From assembly GCF_946479605.1 (NCBI RefSeq), contig NZ_CAMLGT010000007.1, positions 1 to 36,065 on the forward strand: 36,065 nucleotides of DNA. The letters are read 5' to 3'. The notes below the pieces were generated by a model. That model was not told the origin of the DNA. It saw nothing but the letters and a program-made list of their open reading frames with translations, and ran no database searches. A program made the position numbers and the translations under genes. This document shows positions 7,382 through 15,443 of this stretch, piece by piece (within the stretch, counting starts at the first letter, position 1; each line of letters opens with the position of its first letter). Origin of the DNA: an uncultured Lacibacter sp. (GTDB lineage: Bacteria > Bacteroidota > Bacteroidia > Chitinophagales > Chitinophagaceae).

Positions 7382-8494
7382 TCAGTCTTTCTTTTTCCAT
7401 TGTATGCCCCGCTGCTGCAAGTAACTCAGCACAAAATCAAAGCAATCTTTCCGGTGCCCAATTAACTCTGGTGGAAACACGCCTTTGTCTGTAAACAACT
7501 GCTGTGCTAATAAATGCACCGCTGCAGTACAGGTGTAACCTGTTGTACGGGCCATGGAAGAAACCTGTGTCGCCTTATCGTATACATCCAGCAAATGATA
7601 CTCCACTGTTTTTCCTTCGCCATGTACTAACACCTTCATTACGGTTAATTCTTCTTCTGTTTCGCCCAGTTTCCATTGGTCGATCAATAATTGTGATGTA
7701 ACCTGCAGCGGTGAAACTTCCATGCCTTTCACCATTCGCTTTTCTTCACTAAAAAAACCAGCCCGCTGCAAAGCAATGATCAGATCTACATGGCCGGGAT
7801 AACGCAAGGTTTTTTCGATTTGAGTGGGAATATGCGGCATGGTAAACAACAGCGAACGCAATCCATCGGTATTGAATGCTTCCAGTGTTCCCACACCGTC
7901 AAATACCATCAGCTCCCTGTCGGTTAAAGCGGGTTTACTGATGATCACGCCATTTTCTTTTAACCGTGCCGGTCTTGTGTATTCTTCAATTACATCAATG
8001 GGTGAAAAAGGCGCTTTGTACAAAAAGGGAGGTTGCGGATGCAGTGGTAATCCGCCCACATAAATTTCAAACGCATCAATTTTCATTTCGGCATTGTAGC
8101 GGCCAATGATCCAGTTGCTCATGCCCGGTGCCACACCGCAATCAACAATAGCTGTTACGTTTTTTTCTTTTGCCAATGCATCAAGCTGCAGTGCATCTTC
8201 CGGAAAAAAAGAAATATCCACTACATTTTTACCGGCGTTGATCACAGCTTTCAGTGTTTCAAAACCCATAAAACCGGGTACAGCTGTAACAACATAATCG
8301 AACGTATGAAGCAGTTGATGGTATGCATCATAGTCCTGCAGGTTTTGCACAACAGTATTTATTTCACTGTTTTTTTGCCTGAGGAGTTGCAGGTTGGTTT
8401 CATTAACATCAAAAGAAGTAACAGTAAAATTTCTCGCAAGATCCAAAGCTATGGCCCGCCCAACCATTCCGGCACCTAATACAGCAATCGTCAT
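7382..8494 (-). CDS. Saccharopine-dehydrogenase-family oxidoreductase (lysine-dehydrogenase-like)
   Basis: The 370-aa protein starts with a Rossmann motif GAGMVG (7-12) and continues with the DISFFPEDALQLD and DCGVAPGMSN segments typical of the saccharopine reductase/dehydrogenase family. It is much closer in length to single-domain lysine 6-dehydrogenase and carboxynorspermidine-synthase-like members than to bifunctional saccharopine enzymes. The conserved substrate-domain pattern around YTRPARLKENG and DGVGTLEAF resembles L-lysine dehydrogenase, but no partner gene identifies the pathway. It is divergent from pnuC. A CAtcTTTG near-consensus box with ATTG 19 nt upstream lies ahead of it (8512-8519). 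Confidence 0.82.
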   Translation of the reverse strand: MTIAVLGAGMVGRAIALDLARNFTVTSFDVNETNLQLLRQKNSEINTVVQNLQDYDAYHQLLHTFDYVVTAVPGFMGFETLKAVINAGKNVVDISFFPEDALQLDALAKEKNVTAIVDCGVAPGMSNWIIGRYNAEMKIDAFEIYVGGLPLHPQPPFLYKAPFSPIDVIEEYTRPARLKENGVIISKPALTDRELMVFDGVGTLEAFNTDGLRSLLFTMPHIPTQIEKTLRYPGHVDLIIALQRAGFFSEEKRMVKGMEVSPLQVTSQLLIDQWKLGETEEELTVMKVLVHGEGKTVEYHLLDVYDKATQVSSMARTTGYTCTAAVHLLAQQLFTDKGVFPPELIGHRKDCFDFVLSYLQQRGIQWKKKD

Positions 8495-8511
8495 AACGCT
8501 GGAATTTTTTG

Positions 8512-8519
8512 CAAAGATG
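8512..8519 (-). promoter_or_regulatory. Near-consensus -7 box for the saccharopine-dehydrogenase-like gene
   Basis: Read on the minus strand it is CATCTTTG, one base from TAnnTTTG. ATTG stands exactly 19 nt upstream. The ATG follows about 17 bp later. Confidence 0.5.
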
Positions 8520-8569
8520 ACCGAAATTTTTTACCCCTCAATCTGGAAATTTCCCTGCATTTTTGAAAC

Positions 8570-9190
8570 ATGATGGAAGAAATCTGGAGCCAGTTTGTAA
8601 AAGGAATGAGGAATACCACGCTGCTGGAATACGTTGCTGTTGTGTGCGGCATCCTCAGTGTATGGTTCAGCCGCAAGGAAAATATTCTTGTTTATCCTAC
8701 AGGCATGGTGAATAGCATTATTTATATTTACTTAAGTTATAAATACCATCTGCTGGGCGAAGCAGCAGTAAATATTTTCTATACCACTATGAGTGTTTAT
8801 GGCTGGTGGCTGTGGACACTGAAAGACAAAACCCAGCATCATGTAGTGGAGATCAGTTTTTCAGACAGGCGTTGGCAATTGTATCAACTTTCGTTTTTTG
8901 CCGCATTCTATGTTACACTTTTTGTTTGTCTCACGTTTTTAAAGAAAGGATTTTATGAAGGAGCTATTCCCTGGGTTGATGCATTAGCAGCAGCAACTGC
9001 TTTTACTGGTATGTGGCTGATGGCAAAAAAGAAAGTAGAAAGCTGGTATTGGTGGATACTAACCAATATTGTTTCCATACCACTTTACTTTGTAAAAGGA
9101 CTTGTTTTTACCAGCGTTTATTATGCTGTGCTCCTGGTAATAGCGTTTTATGGTTTAACCGAATGGAAGAAAAGAGTAAAATTACGATAG
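8570..9190 (+). CDS. pnuC: PnuC-family nicotinamide riboside transporter
   Basis: The 206-aa integral membrane protein has about seven hydrophobic segments and PnuC family signatures: W-F-S-R-K-E-N-I-L-V-Y-P-T-G near residue 32, then NIFYTTMSVYGWWLW, and SWYWW near residue 160. PnuC proteins move nicotinamide riboside across the inner membrane by facilitated diffusion, and phosphorylation inside traps it. The nadR-like kinase gene 49 bp downstream supports nicotinamide riboside rather than thiamine as substrate; no TPP riboswitch is seen upstream. Two adjacent ATGs (8570, 8573) are possible starts. Confidence 0.93.
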   Translation: MMEEIWSQFVKGMRNTTLLEYVAVVCGILSVWFSRKENILVYPTGMVNSIIYIYLSYKYHLLGEAAVNIFYTTMSVYGWWLWTLKDKTQHHVVEISFSDRRWQLYQLSFFAAFYVTLFVCLTFLKKGFYEGAIPWVDALAAATAFTGMWLMAKKKVESWYWWILTNIVSIPLYFVKGLVFTSVYYAVLLVIAFYGLTEWKKRVKLR

Positions 9191-9239
9191 CAGTATTCCC
9201 ATTGTTTCGTATTTATTCACCGTTTATTTTGCAACCTTT

Positions 9240-9782
9240 ATGAGCTTCCCAAAGAAAGTTATTCTGCTCGGCCCGGAATCTACAGGTAAATCATTTTTAA
9301 GCGAACGGTTGGCAAACCATTACCAATCGGTCTGGTGTCCTGAATATGCACGTGAATACCTGCTGATGCTTGGTCGCCCTTACACTGCTGATGATTTGTT
9401 GGTTATTGCCAAAAATCAATCGGAGATGGCAAAGCAATACACAGCCGATGCCATTGGAAAAAAAGTAAATACTATTTTCTTTGATACGGATATGCATGTA
9501 ATGAAGGTGTGGAGCGAAGTGGTGTTTGGCTCATGCGATCCGTGGATCATTAATGAACTGAAACAACAACAGCCGGATCTTTACCTGCTTTGCAAACCTG
9601 ATATTCCCTGGGTGCAGGATGAGCTTCGTGAATATCCTGAACAAAAGGTTCGCAACGACCTCTTTGCTGTGTACAAAGAATTGATGCAAAAACAAACGAC
9701 CACCTGGAGTATTGTAAGTGGAAATTTTGATGAACGTTTTGCAGCAGCAGTGAAAGCGGTTGATGCGTTACTTGCCCGATGA
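9240..9782 (+). CDS. NadR-like nicotinamide riboside kinase (AAA-type P-loop ATPase)
   Basis: The 180-aa protein has a Walker A motif GPESTGKS (11-18) and the CPEYAREYL segment of the NadR C-terminal kinase domain. D-T-D-M-H near residue 83 and the DIPWVQDELRE segment also fit. There is no N-terminal helix-turn-helix and no NMN adenylyltransferase domain, so it is only the kinase part of classical three-domain NadR. It would convert imported nicotinamide riboside to NMN and pairs with pnuC upstream. Its last 15 bp overlap the 3' end of the converging mtgA gene. Confidence 0.9.
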   Translation: MSFPKKVILLGPESTGKSFLSERLANHYQSVWCPEYAREYLLMLGRPYTADDLLVIAKNQSEMAKQYTADAIGKKVNTIFFDTDMHVMKVWSEVVFGSCDPWIINELKQQQPDLYLLCKPDIPWVQDELREYPEQKVRNDLFAVYKELMQKQTTTWSIVSGNFDERFAAAVKAVDALLAR

Positions 9783-10541
9783 TTTCTTTTTAGCAGGCGT
9801 TTCTTTTTTTACTGCCACATTATCAAAAATGATCTGACGGATATCTTCATCACCTTCAAGGTTTTTCATTTGCCGCAATATCCATGGCGTGCGTGCAATT
9901 ACAGCTTTTGATAAAGGATTTACCGTGAATTTTTTTGGATTGCGCAATGCTGCTGAAATTTGTGCAGCTTCTGTACGGTTCAGCTGCTTTGCCGATTTTT
10001 TGAAAAACTGTTGAGCAGCAGCTTCAATACCATATACACCTTTACCCATTTCCACAACATTGAGGTACACTTCAAGAATTCGTTTTTTGCCCCATATCCA
10101 TTCAATCATTTTTGTAAAATACACTTCCAGTCCTTTACGAAACCAACTGCGTCCCTGCCACAGGAACACATTCTTTGCAGTTTGTTGTGAAATGGTAGAT
10201 GCACCACGGATACGTGTTGGCTTTTTTTCATTGTGCTTCATCGCTTTTTCAATGAGCTTCCAGTCAAACCCGTCATGATCAGGAAACAGTTGATCTTCTT
10301 CGGCTATTACTGCCAGCCGAACGTTGCTGTTCATTTCTTCTAATGAAATATAATCACGTTTCAATCCTTCGCCTTTTACAAAACTCACCAGTTGTGTAAC
10401 GGTAACAGGCGGGTTCACCCATTTCAGTAAAATGATGTAAACAAACTGGGCAATAAAAAGAAAGATGAATAAACGTTTCAGGAAGCGGAATGTGCGTTGA
10501 AAAAAACTGCGCTTACCTGTATTGGATTTTTGCGATGCCAT
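9768..10541 (-). CDS. mtgA: Monofunctional peptidoglycan glycosyltransferase (GT51)
   Basis: The 257-aa protein (ATG at 10541; the longer frame starts at TTG) has a membrane anchor at about 24-41 and then a GT51 domain. Catalytic motif 1 is seen as AEEDQLFPDHDGFDW with E82, and motif 2 as GASTISQQTAKNVFLW. The later RILEVYLNVVEMG and GIEAAAQQFF motifs follow. It polymerises lipid II into glycan strands at the inner membrane and has no transpeptidase domain. The C-terminus is Lys-rich. It follows a small exported protein gene by 15 bp and overlaps nadR end to end. Confidence 0.95.
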   Translation of the reverse strand: MASQKSNTGKRSFFQRTFRFLKRLFIFLFIAQFVYIILLKWVNPPVTVTQLVSFVKGEGLKRDYISLEEMNSNVRLAVIAEEDQLFPDHDGFDWKLIEKAMKHNEKKPTRIRGASTISQQTAKNVFLWQGRSWFRKGLEVYFTKMIEWIWGKKRILEVYLNVVEMGKGVYGIEAAAQQFFKKSAKQLNRTEAAQISAALRNPKKFTVNPLSKAVIARTPWILRQMKNLEGDEDIRQIIFDNVAVKKETPAKKKSSGK

Positions 10542-10556
10542 GGGTTGCAATATACG

Positions 10557-11075
10557 TTACTGCTTTTTTTCAGGAAGTTTTTCTGATGGATAAAGATCAA
10601 GTACCTGCAGATCATACTTATTCCCGATCCTGTATTTTTTATTGCCTTTGAAGATCACTTGCTGCAGGTTGTACAAAGCCACAGGAATATATACCAAACC
10701 AATACCGGAAAGCAGTGATTTTACGAATGGCTCACCACTAATTGTTAATCCGGTTACAAACAACGGAATGCCAAGGTTGGTGTACAAAAAAGCTTCACCA
10801 TTGAACGGAAGAAAACGGTGTTTTGATTTAGGCCGTTTATACACAATGGCCACATCGTTTTTGTGAATGCCACCATCAATAAAATAGATACTGTCGTTTT
10901 GTATAAGATAAATGGTGCCCGTGTACCGTAACCCAAGTTTTGTTTGCAGTGTAATGACAGCCCCTTCGGCATAACGTTTTTTTGAAAAACCATTTTTCCG
11001 AAGAACAAGTTCATTAAACTGACCATGTGCAGCTGATGCAAACAGGATGGATACTATAAAAATGATTGGTTTCAT
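10557..11075 (-). CDS. Uncharacterised exported protein with two C-terminal hydrophobic segments
   Basis: I do not recognise a family. ATG 11075 is chosen because a clear signal peptide (about residues 1-18, ending SAAHGQ) follows; the frame extends only six codons further. The mature part begins with a predicted beta-rich region that includes GTIYLIQNDSIYFIDGG. It then has two hydrophobic stretches, GIPLFVTGLTI and SLLSGIGLVYIPVALYNL, which could be membrane segments, and a charged tail. It is directly upstream of mtgA (15 bp), which may hint at envelope work, but that is only context. Confidence 0.7.
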   Translation of the reverse strand: MKPIIFIVSILFASAAHGQFNELVLRKNGFSKKRYAEGAVITLQTKLGLRYTGTIYLIQNDSIYFIDGGIHKNDVAIVYKRPKSKHRFLPFNGEAFLYTNLGIPLFVTGLTISGEPFVKSLLSGIGLVYIPVALYNLQQVIFKGNKKYRIGNKYDLQVLDLYPSEKLPEKKQ

Positions 11076-11146
11076 AAGCGAGCCCCAAAACAACAGTACA
11101 AAATTGAAAGAGTTTGTTAAGAAGATAAGGCTTGCTGAAAATAATT

Positions 11147-11776
11147 CTATTTCCGGTAAAATAACAGCCCGGCAATAAGCACCACGCCAAATACAATAAG
11201 TATAATGCCCGATAGTTTGTTGATGATGGTAATGGTGCGGAGCGTGAGTTTGCTCCTGATCCTGTTTGCCAGGAAAACTTTCAGCAAATCAGAAATAAGC
11301 ACTATGGAAAGACAGGCGGCAAAAGTGGCAATACGTTCATTCACCGGCATAGTAATAAATGCCGTAGCCCAGGTAAACCAGAAAGCGATGACGCTGGGGT
11401 TAAGCGTGTTCATGAAATAACCGGCGAAAAATATCTTTACATAATCGCCTGCACTGCGTTTCATTTCAATGCCATCGCCCGTATCACTGAGTTTTATTTT
11501 TTTAAAGAACAGAAAGTACACACCAATACCAATGAGTAACAGGCTGCCGCCAACACCAATTATTTTTTCAAACTTCAGTAAGCGGTTGAACAGCTCAGTA
11601 AAAATATTGCTGACGAGTACCAGCGTAAGATCACTGGCCGATACGCCAAAAATAAAAGCAAGGCCGCCACGGTGCCCGTTGCTGATGCTTTGTTTAATAA
11701 TAGAAAAAATGACCGGACCCATACTAATGGCCAGCAATAAACCCAACGCCAAACCTTTGATGATTGCTTCGGTCAT
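11147..11776 (-). CDS. LysE-family translocator
   Basis: The 209-aa protein (ATG 11776) has six predicted membrane segments and the LysE/RhtB pattern at the N-terminus: GLALGLLLAISMGPVIFSIIKQSI, then GHRGGLAFIFGVSASD. This family exports amino acids or related small molecules. No amino-acid biosynthesis gene or LysG-type regulator is adjacent, so the substrate is open. The next minus-strand gene downstream starts 71 bp further on. Confidence 0.9.
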   Translation of the reverse strand: MTEAIIKGLALGLLLAISMGPVIFSIIKQSISNGHRGGLAFIFGVSASDLTLVLVSNIFTELFNRLLKFEKIIGVGGSLLLIGIGVYFLFFKKIKLSDTGDGIEMKRSAGDYVKIFFAGYFMNTLNPSVIAFWFTWATAFITMPVNERIATFAACLSIVLISDLLKVFLANRIRSKLTLRTITIINKLSGIILIVFGVVLIAGLLFYRK

Positions 11777-11871
11777 GATTGAAGATGGATTGAAATAGAC
11801 AAGGATCAAACGGATAGAACAGATGATCTGCTTTTATGAATACTGATCAGCCTTATCCGTGAATGTCTCGT

Positions 11872-13398
11872 TTACAATGTGCCTGTTGTTAAAAACTGCT
11901 GCCAATCGGCCAGCATTTTTCCTTTCAGTACACGTGGAAATTTATGTTGTGCACCAATTTTTCCCTTCAGCTTCATAAACTCCATAAAGCTGGCTTCAGG
12001 AAGAATATCGAGATAAACATCTTTCAACGCACTGCCACGTTCAACAGCATAGTCATCATTGATTTCTTTCAGTGCATTGTCAATTCTTGTACGCAGTTCT
12101 TCCGCATTCACGGTATCATCGCAAGCAACATACCAGTGGTGTGCAAAGAAGTTACCATGTGGCTCGCCCACTACAGTATATTCGGGAATGCTGATGTTCA
12201 TTTCTTCACTGGCTATTTGTATAGCCTTGTTCATATTATCAACACTCAGGTGTTCACCCACAAGACTGAGGAAGTGTTTTGTGCGGCCGGTAATAACAAT
12301 CTCACATTTTTCTTTGTCGGTAAAACGGAGTGTATCGCCAATTAAATAACGCCATGTGCCTGCGCTTGTACTCAGCAAAAGTGCATAGTCTTTACCTTCT
12401 TCCACTTCGTGGATCATCAGCGCTTCCGGATTATCAACAATGTTACCATCTGCATCAAAATTCTTTCCTTCAAACGGAACAAACTCCAGGAAAATATGCT
12501 CGTTTGTTACCAAACGCATACCCGGTGCATCCTGCCTGCTTTGGTAAGCAATAAAGCCTTCGCTGGCAAGATAGGTTTCAATATAAATAAGCGGTTTGCC
12601 TAACAATTTTTCAAACCCATGCTTATAAGGTTCAAAAGCCACACCACCATGCACAAAAAAGGCAAGGTTGGGCCATATTTCATGAATGTTCTTGAGCTTG
12701 TACCGTTCAATGATCATTTCCATGCACATCTGTATCCAAGCAGGCACTCCCACCACAAAGCCAATATCCCAATTGGGTGCTTCATTTACGATGTAATCAA
12801 GCTTAACATTCCAGTCTTTTGTTTGTGCAATTTTTTTACCGGGCTTATAGAAAGGGCTGAACCAGAACGGTACTTTCTTGGCCGTAATACCACTAAGGTC
12901 ACCTGCATAATAACCCGGCCCCTTTTGCAGATCGGTACTGCCGCCCAGCATTAACCAGCCTTTGCCGAGGCTACGAACCGGCAGGTTCTCATAGGTACGC
13001 AGGCTCAACAAATGTTTGATCATGGCAATACGGTTGCCACGCATCAGATCATTGGTAATGGGAATGTATTTGCTGGCAGCTTCACTGGTACCAGAGCTGA
13101 GAGCAAAGTATTTGATCTTGCCCGGCCAGCACACATCGGTGTGCCCTTCCAGCGTTTTATGCCAGTATTGTTTGTAGATCTTATTGTAATCGAACACAGG
13201 CACCAGTTCCTGGAAACGTTTTCCGGGATGGCGGTTGTTCAATATCTGATCAAAATGGTATTGCTGACCGAATTCAGTATGCTTCGCCTTTTTCAACAGC
13301 TTTTTCAGCACCTTTATTTGCTGACGCTTAGGTGAGTTAACAGGCAGGTTGAGCGCCCTGCTCAACGTCTTGGGCAAATTAATTTCAATTAATGACAT
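11872..13398 (-). CDS. GH3 family acyl-adenylating protein
   Basis: The 508-aa protein has the full GH3 fold of the ANL adenylate-forming superfamily. Motif I is SSGTSE (101-106), motif II lies around TYLASEGFIAYQ, and motif III is TWRYLIGDTLRF; a C-terminal lid domain (about 390-508) follows. Plant GH3 enzymes join acids such as auxin or jasmonate to amino acids. Bacterial homologues are common in Bacteroidota, but their substrates are largely unknown. A TActTTTG box lies upstream on the minus strand. It follows the glycosyltransferase-fusion gene by 39 bp, so co-transcription is also possible. Confidence 0.9.
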   Translation of the reverse strand: MSLIEINLPKTLSRALNLPVNSPKRQQIKVLKKLLKKAKHTEFGQQYHFDQILNNRHPGKRFQELVPVFDYNKIYKQYWHKTLEGHTDVCWPGKIKYFALSSGTSEAASKYIPITNDLMRGNRIAMIKHLLSLRTYENLPVRSLGKGWLMLGGSTDLQKGPGYYAGDLSGITAKKVPFWFSPFYKPGKKIAQTKDWNVKLDYIVNEAPNWDIGFVVGVPAWIQMCMEMIIERYKLKNIHEIWPNLAFFVHGGVAFEPYKHGFEKLLGKPLIYIETYLASEGFIAYQSRQDAPGMRLVTNEHIFLEFVPFEGKNFDADGNIVDNPEALMIHEVEEGKDYALLLSTSAGTWRYLIGDTLRFTDKEKCEIVITGRTKHFLSLVGEHLSVDNMNKAIQIASEEMNISIPEYTVVGEPHGNFFAHHWYVACDDTVNAEELRTRIDNALKEINDDYAVERGSALKDVYLDILPEASFMEFMKLKGKIGAQHKFPRVLKGKMLADWQQFLTTGTL

Positions 13399-13417
13399 GC
13401 TTACCGTTCAGTGGTGA

Positions 13418-13425
13418 CAAAAGTA
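13418..13425 (-). promoter_or_regulatory. -7 box for the GH3 gene
   Basis: Read on the minus strand it is TACTTTTG, a full TAnnTTTG match, about 20 bp before the ATG. No -33 TTTG stands at 19 nt. The same octamer precedes recX. Confidence 0.5.
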
Positions 13426-13437
13426 ACACTCAAAGCC

Positions 13438-15375
13438 TTACTTATTGCCTAATTTTTGATAATTCGCAAAGATGGTTTTGAGGTCGTAAAGAGGTTCGTA
13501 TTCTCTTGCATACCATTCATCTGCCAGTAAAAGACCTTCTTCTTTCAATTGTGATAAATGATGGGGCTGTCCTGCGGGCCCTAATACCGATGGTGAAATG
13601 TCTGGCAAATGTTTTCGTTTAGCAGAAAAGCCGATCCATGTTTTGCGGCCAGTGAATACTGCTGCACTTTGCTGCAACAATCCTGCAGCATGCCTGTTGA
13701 AAAGAAAATGAAGCGGAAAGCTGAGCAGGAAGAACAAAGAAGTACATACGTCGATCAACCGTTTTAAACGAAGATTTACTTCTTCATTTAAATTCAGTTT
13801 TTCACGGTGTAACACTTCGCCTGCTTCATTTTTTGAATCGCTGCCGATGATGCTTTCGCTATCCTGTGCATGCAACCGCAGCTTTACTTTTTTTCCTGAT
13901 TGCTGATAGAGTTGAATGATGTGTGCAAACGAAAGAGATGAACTTTCGCATAAGATCAGCTCATTGGCTGGTGTGCTTTGCAAGAGCTGCTGTAATTCAT
14001 CAATTCGGCCAAGTGCTTTTGGTTCATTGGCCGGGCTTACAAAACCCTGGATGCTGTTATGACGGCCGTGCAGCTGCAACAGGTTGTTTACTTTTTGCAG
14101 ATCAGTTTCTGTTCCGGCCACCAGTGAAAAGTATTCATCTTCATCAATGGCTTTTTCCAGCATGTCGGCTTGCAGTAAAATGCGTCGCCAGATGTACAGC
14201 AGCAGATAACTTACAAACGCACCAAGTAATACCAGCCCTCTTGAATAACGGTATTCCTCCGGCAATAAGGAATAAACAGCAAGAATAATAACGATTGAAA
14301 CAAGTGAGGATTGCCAGAGATTTTTATATCGGAAACGCTGTTCATACAAGCCGGTGTAATAACTCACCAGCAGAAACAACAGGGAAAATACAATGAACGA
14401 AAGCCACAGCAGCTTCGTTTGGTAAGCAATATCAGGACGTATATAACCTGTCCACACAGATTTTGCAAGAAGGTAGCCAAAGAAGATAAACAAAGCATCA
14501 AGCAAAGGAAGGCCCACCCGCTGCACAAACCTTTTCAATAAACTTAAAAACGCTCTTGCCCAGATAGCAGCGTTAATGAATGTGGCAAATAATCCGGCAC
14601 TGGATGAAGAGTAGTGTTTTTTTACAAACCTGCTCATGGCATCATAAAACATCCGCACATAATTCACCGATGTTTTTTTTGTGCTTTCGCCTTTAAAATG
14701 AAGGATGCTCCGTTCACTGAAGTAATAATTTTTACAACCTGTTTGCTGTATGCGGTAACTCAAATCCACATCTTCGCCATACATAAAAAAGCTTTCATCA
14801 AAACCGCCTGTTTTATCAAGCACTTCTTTTTTTATCATCATAAAAGCACCTGCCAGCACATCAACTGAATGATTTTGATGTTCATTAAGATAGCTTAAAT
14901 GATAGCGGCCAAAGGTTTTTGAAGTGGGGAACAGGAACGCAAGTCCGCTCAGTTTATAAAAGGAAACCAGTGGCGAAGGGAATGAGCGTTTACTTTCAGG
15001 TAAAAAACGTCCGCTGCCATCGAGCATGCGAATACCCACAGCACCCGCATCAGGTGTTTGGTTAAAAAAATTGATGCAGGCAGTAAAGCAATCTTCCGGC
15101 ACAATGGTATCGGGGTTAAGAAACAGAATGTATTTGCCTGTTGATTGAGCGAGCCCCTGGTTACATGCACGGCCAAAGCCAATGTTCTCTGTATTCCAAC
15201 AAAATTTTACAGCAGGAAAACGAGGTTCCAGGTAAGCTTTGCTGCCATCGGTTGATGCATTATCAATCACCCATACTTCGGCTTCCATGCCTTGCATTGC
15301 TTTTTGTACCGAAAGCAGGCATTGCTCCAGGAAGTATTTTACATTATAGTTAACGATGATAACCGAAAGCTGCAT
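13438..15375 (-). CDS. GT2 glycosyltransferase fused to a degenerate sugar-phosphate transferase-like region
   Basis: The 645-aa protein (ATG 15375) begins with a complete rhamnosyltransferase-like GT2 domain: VIIVNYN (5-11), VIDNASTDGS with D38, LNPDT (87-90 region) and GEDVDLSYR. From about 290 it has a bundle of hydrophobic segments, then a soluble Rossmann-like region, then KRLIDV near 537. That order is the usual architecture of polyisoprenyl-phosphate sugar transferases (TM bundle, CoA-binding-like domain, catalytic domain). The last part is only about 110 residues instead of about 185 and lacks the usual Lys/Arg- and Asp-Glu-containing catalytic motifs, although the terminal DLKTIFANY motif is kept. 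It probably makes a cell-surface glycan. Confidence 0.85.
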   Translation of the reverse strand: MQLSVIIVNYNVKYFLEQCLLSVQKAMQGMEAEVWVIDNASTDGSKAYLEPRFPAVKFCWNTENIGFGRACNQGLAQSTGKYILFLNPDTIVPEDCFTACINFFNQTPDAGAVGIRMLDGSGRFLPESKRSFPSPLVSFYKLSGLAFLFPTSKTFGRYHLSYLNEHQNHSVDVLAGAFMMIKKEVLDKTGGFDESFFMYGEDVDLSYRIQQTGCKNYYFSERSILHFKGESTKKTSVNYVRMFYDAMSRFVKKHYSSSSAGLFATFINAAIWARAFLSLLKRFVQRVGLPLLDALFIFFGYLLAKSVWTGYIRPDIAYQTKLLWLSFIVFSLLFLLVSYYTGLYEQRFRYKNLWQSSLVSIVIILAVYSLLPEEYRYSRGLVLLGAFVSYLLLYIWRRILLQADMLEKAIDEDEYFSLVAGTETDLQKVNNLLQLHGRHNSIQGFVSPANEPKALGRIDELQQLLQSTPANELILCESSSLSFAHIIQLYQQSGKKVKLRLHAQDSESIIGSDSKNEAGEVLHREKLNLNEEVNLRLKRLIDVCTSLFFLLSFPLHFLFNRHAAGLLQQSAAVFTGRKTWIGFSAKRKHLPDISPSVLGPAGQPHHLSQLKEEGLLLADEWYAREYEPLYDLKTIFANYQKLGNK

Positions 15376-15389
15376 GAAGGATAAAAAGC

Positions 15390-15421
15390 CAAATCTAAAG
15401 GCTAAAATCTGCAATCTCAAA
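15390..15421 (-). promoter_or_regulatory. Promoter of the glycosyltransferase fusion gene
   Basis: On the minus strand TTTG (15421-15418), a 20-nt spacer, then TAGATTTG (15397-15390) fit the Bacteroidota promoter with one extra spacer base. The element sits inside an AAATCT-rich quasi-repeat shared with the divergent suhB upstream region. Confidence 0.55.
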
Positions 15422-15432
15422 TCTATCGGGGT

Positions 15433-15440
15433 TATCTTTG
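15433..15440 (+). promoter_or_regulatory. -7 box giving a leaderless suhB transcript
   Basis: TATCTTTG is a full TAnnTTTG match, and its last base lies only 3 nt before the ATG at 15444. Transcription would start at or next to the start codon. No TTTG at -33 was seen. Confidence 0.55.
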
Positions 15441-15443
15441 CGC

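Noticed and set aside
8495..8569. TPP or NAD riboswitch before pnuC
   Set aside because: The 75-bp gap lacks the conserved thi-box words and is too short for a full aptamer plus promoter.
8491..8676. Minus-strand open frame overlapping the pnuC start
   Set aside because: It is antisense to pnuC and has no domain or promoter.
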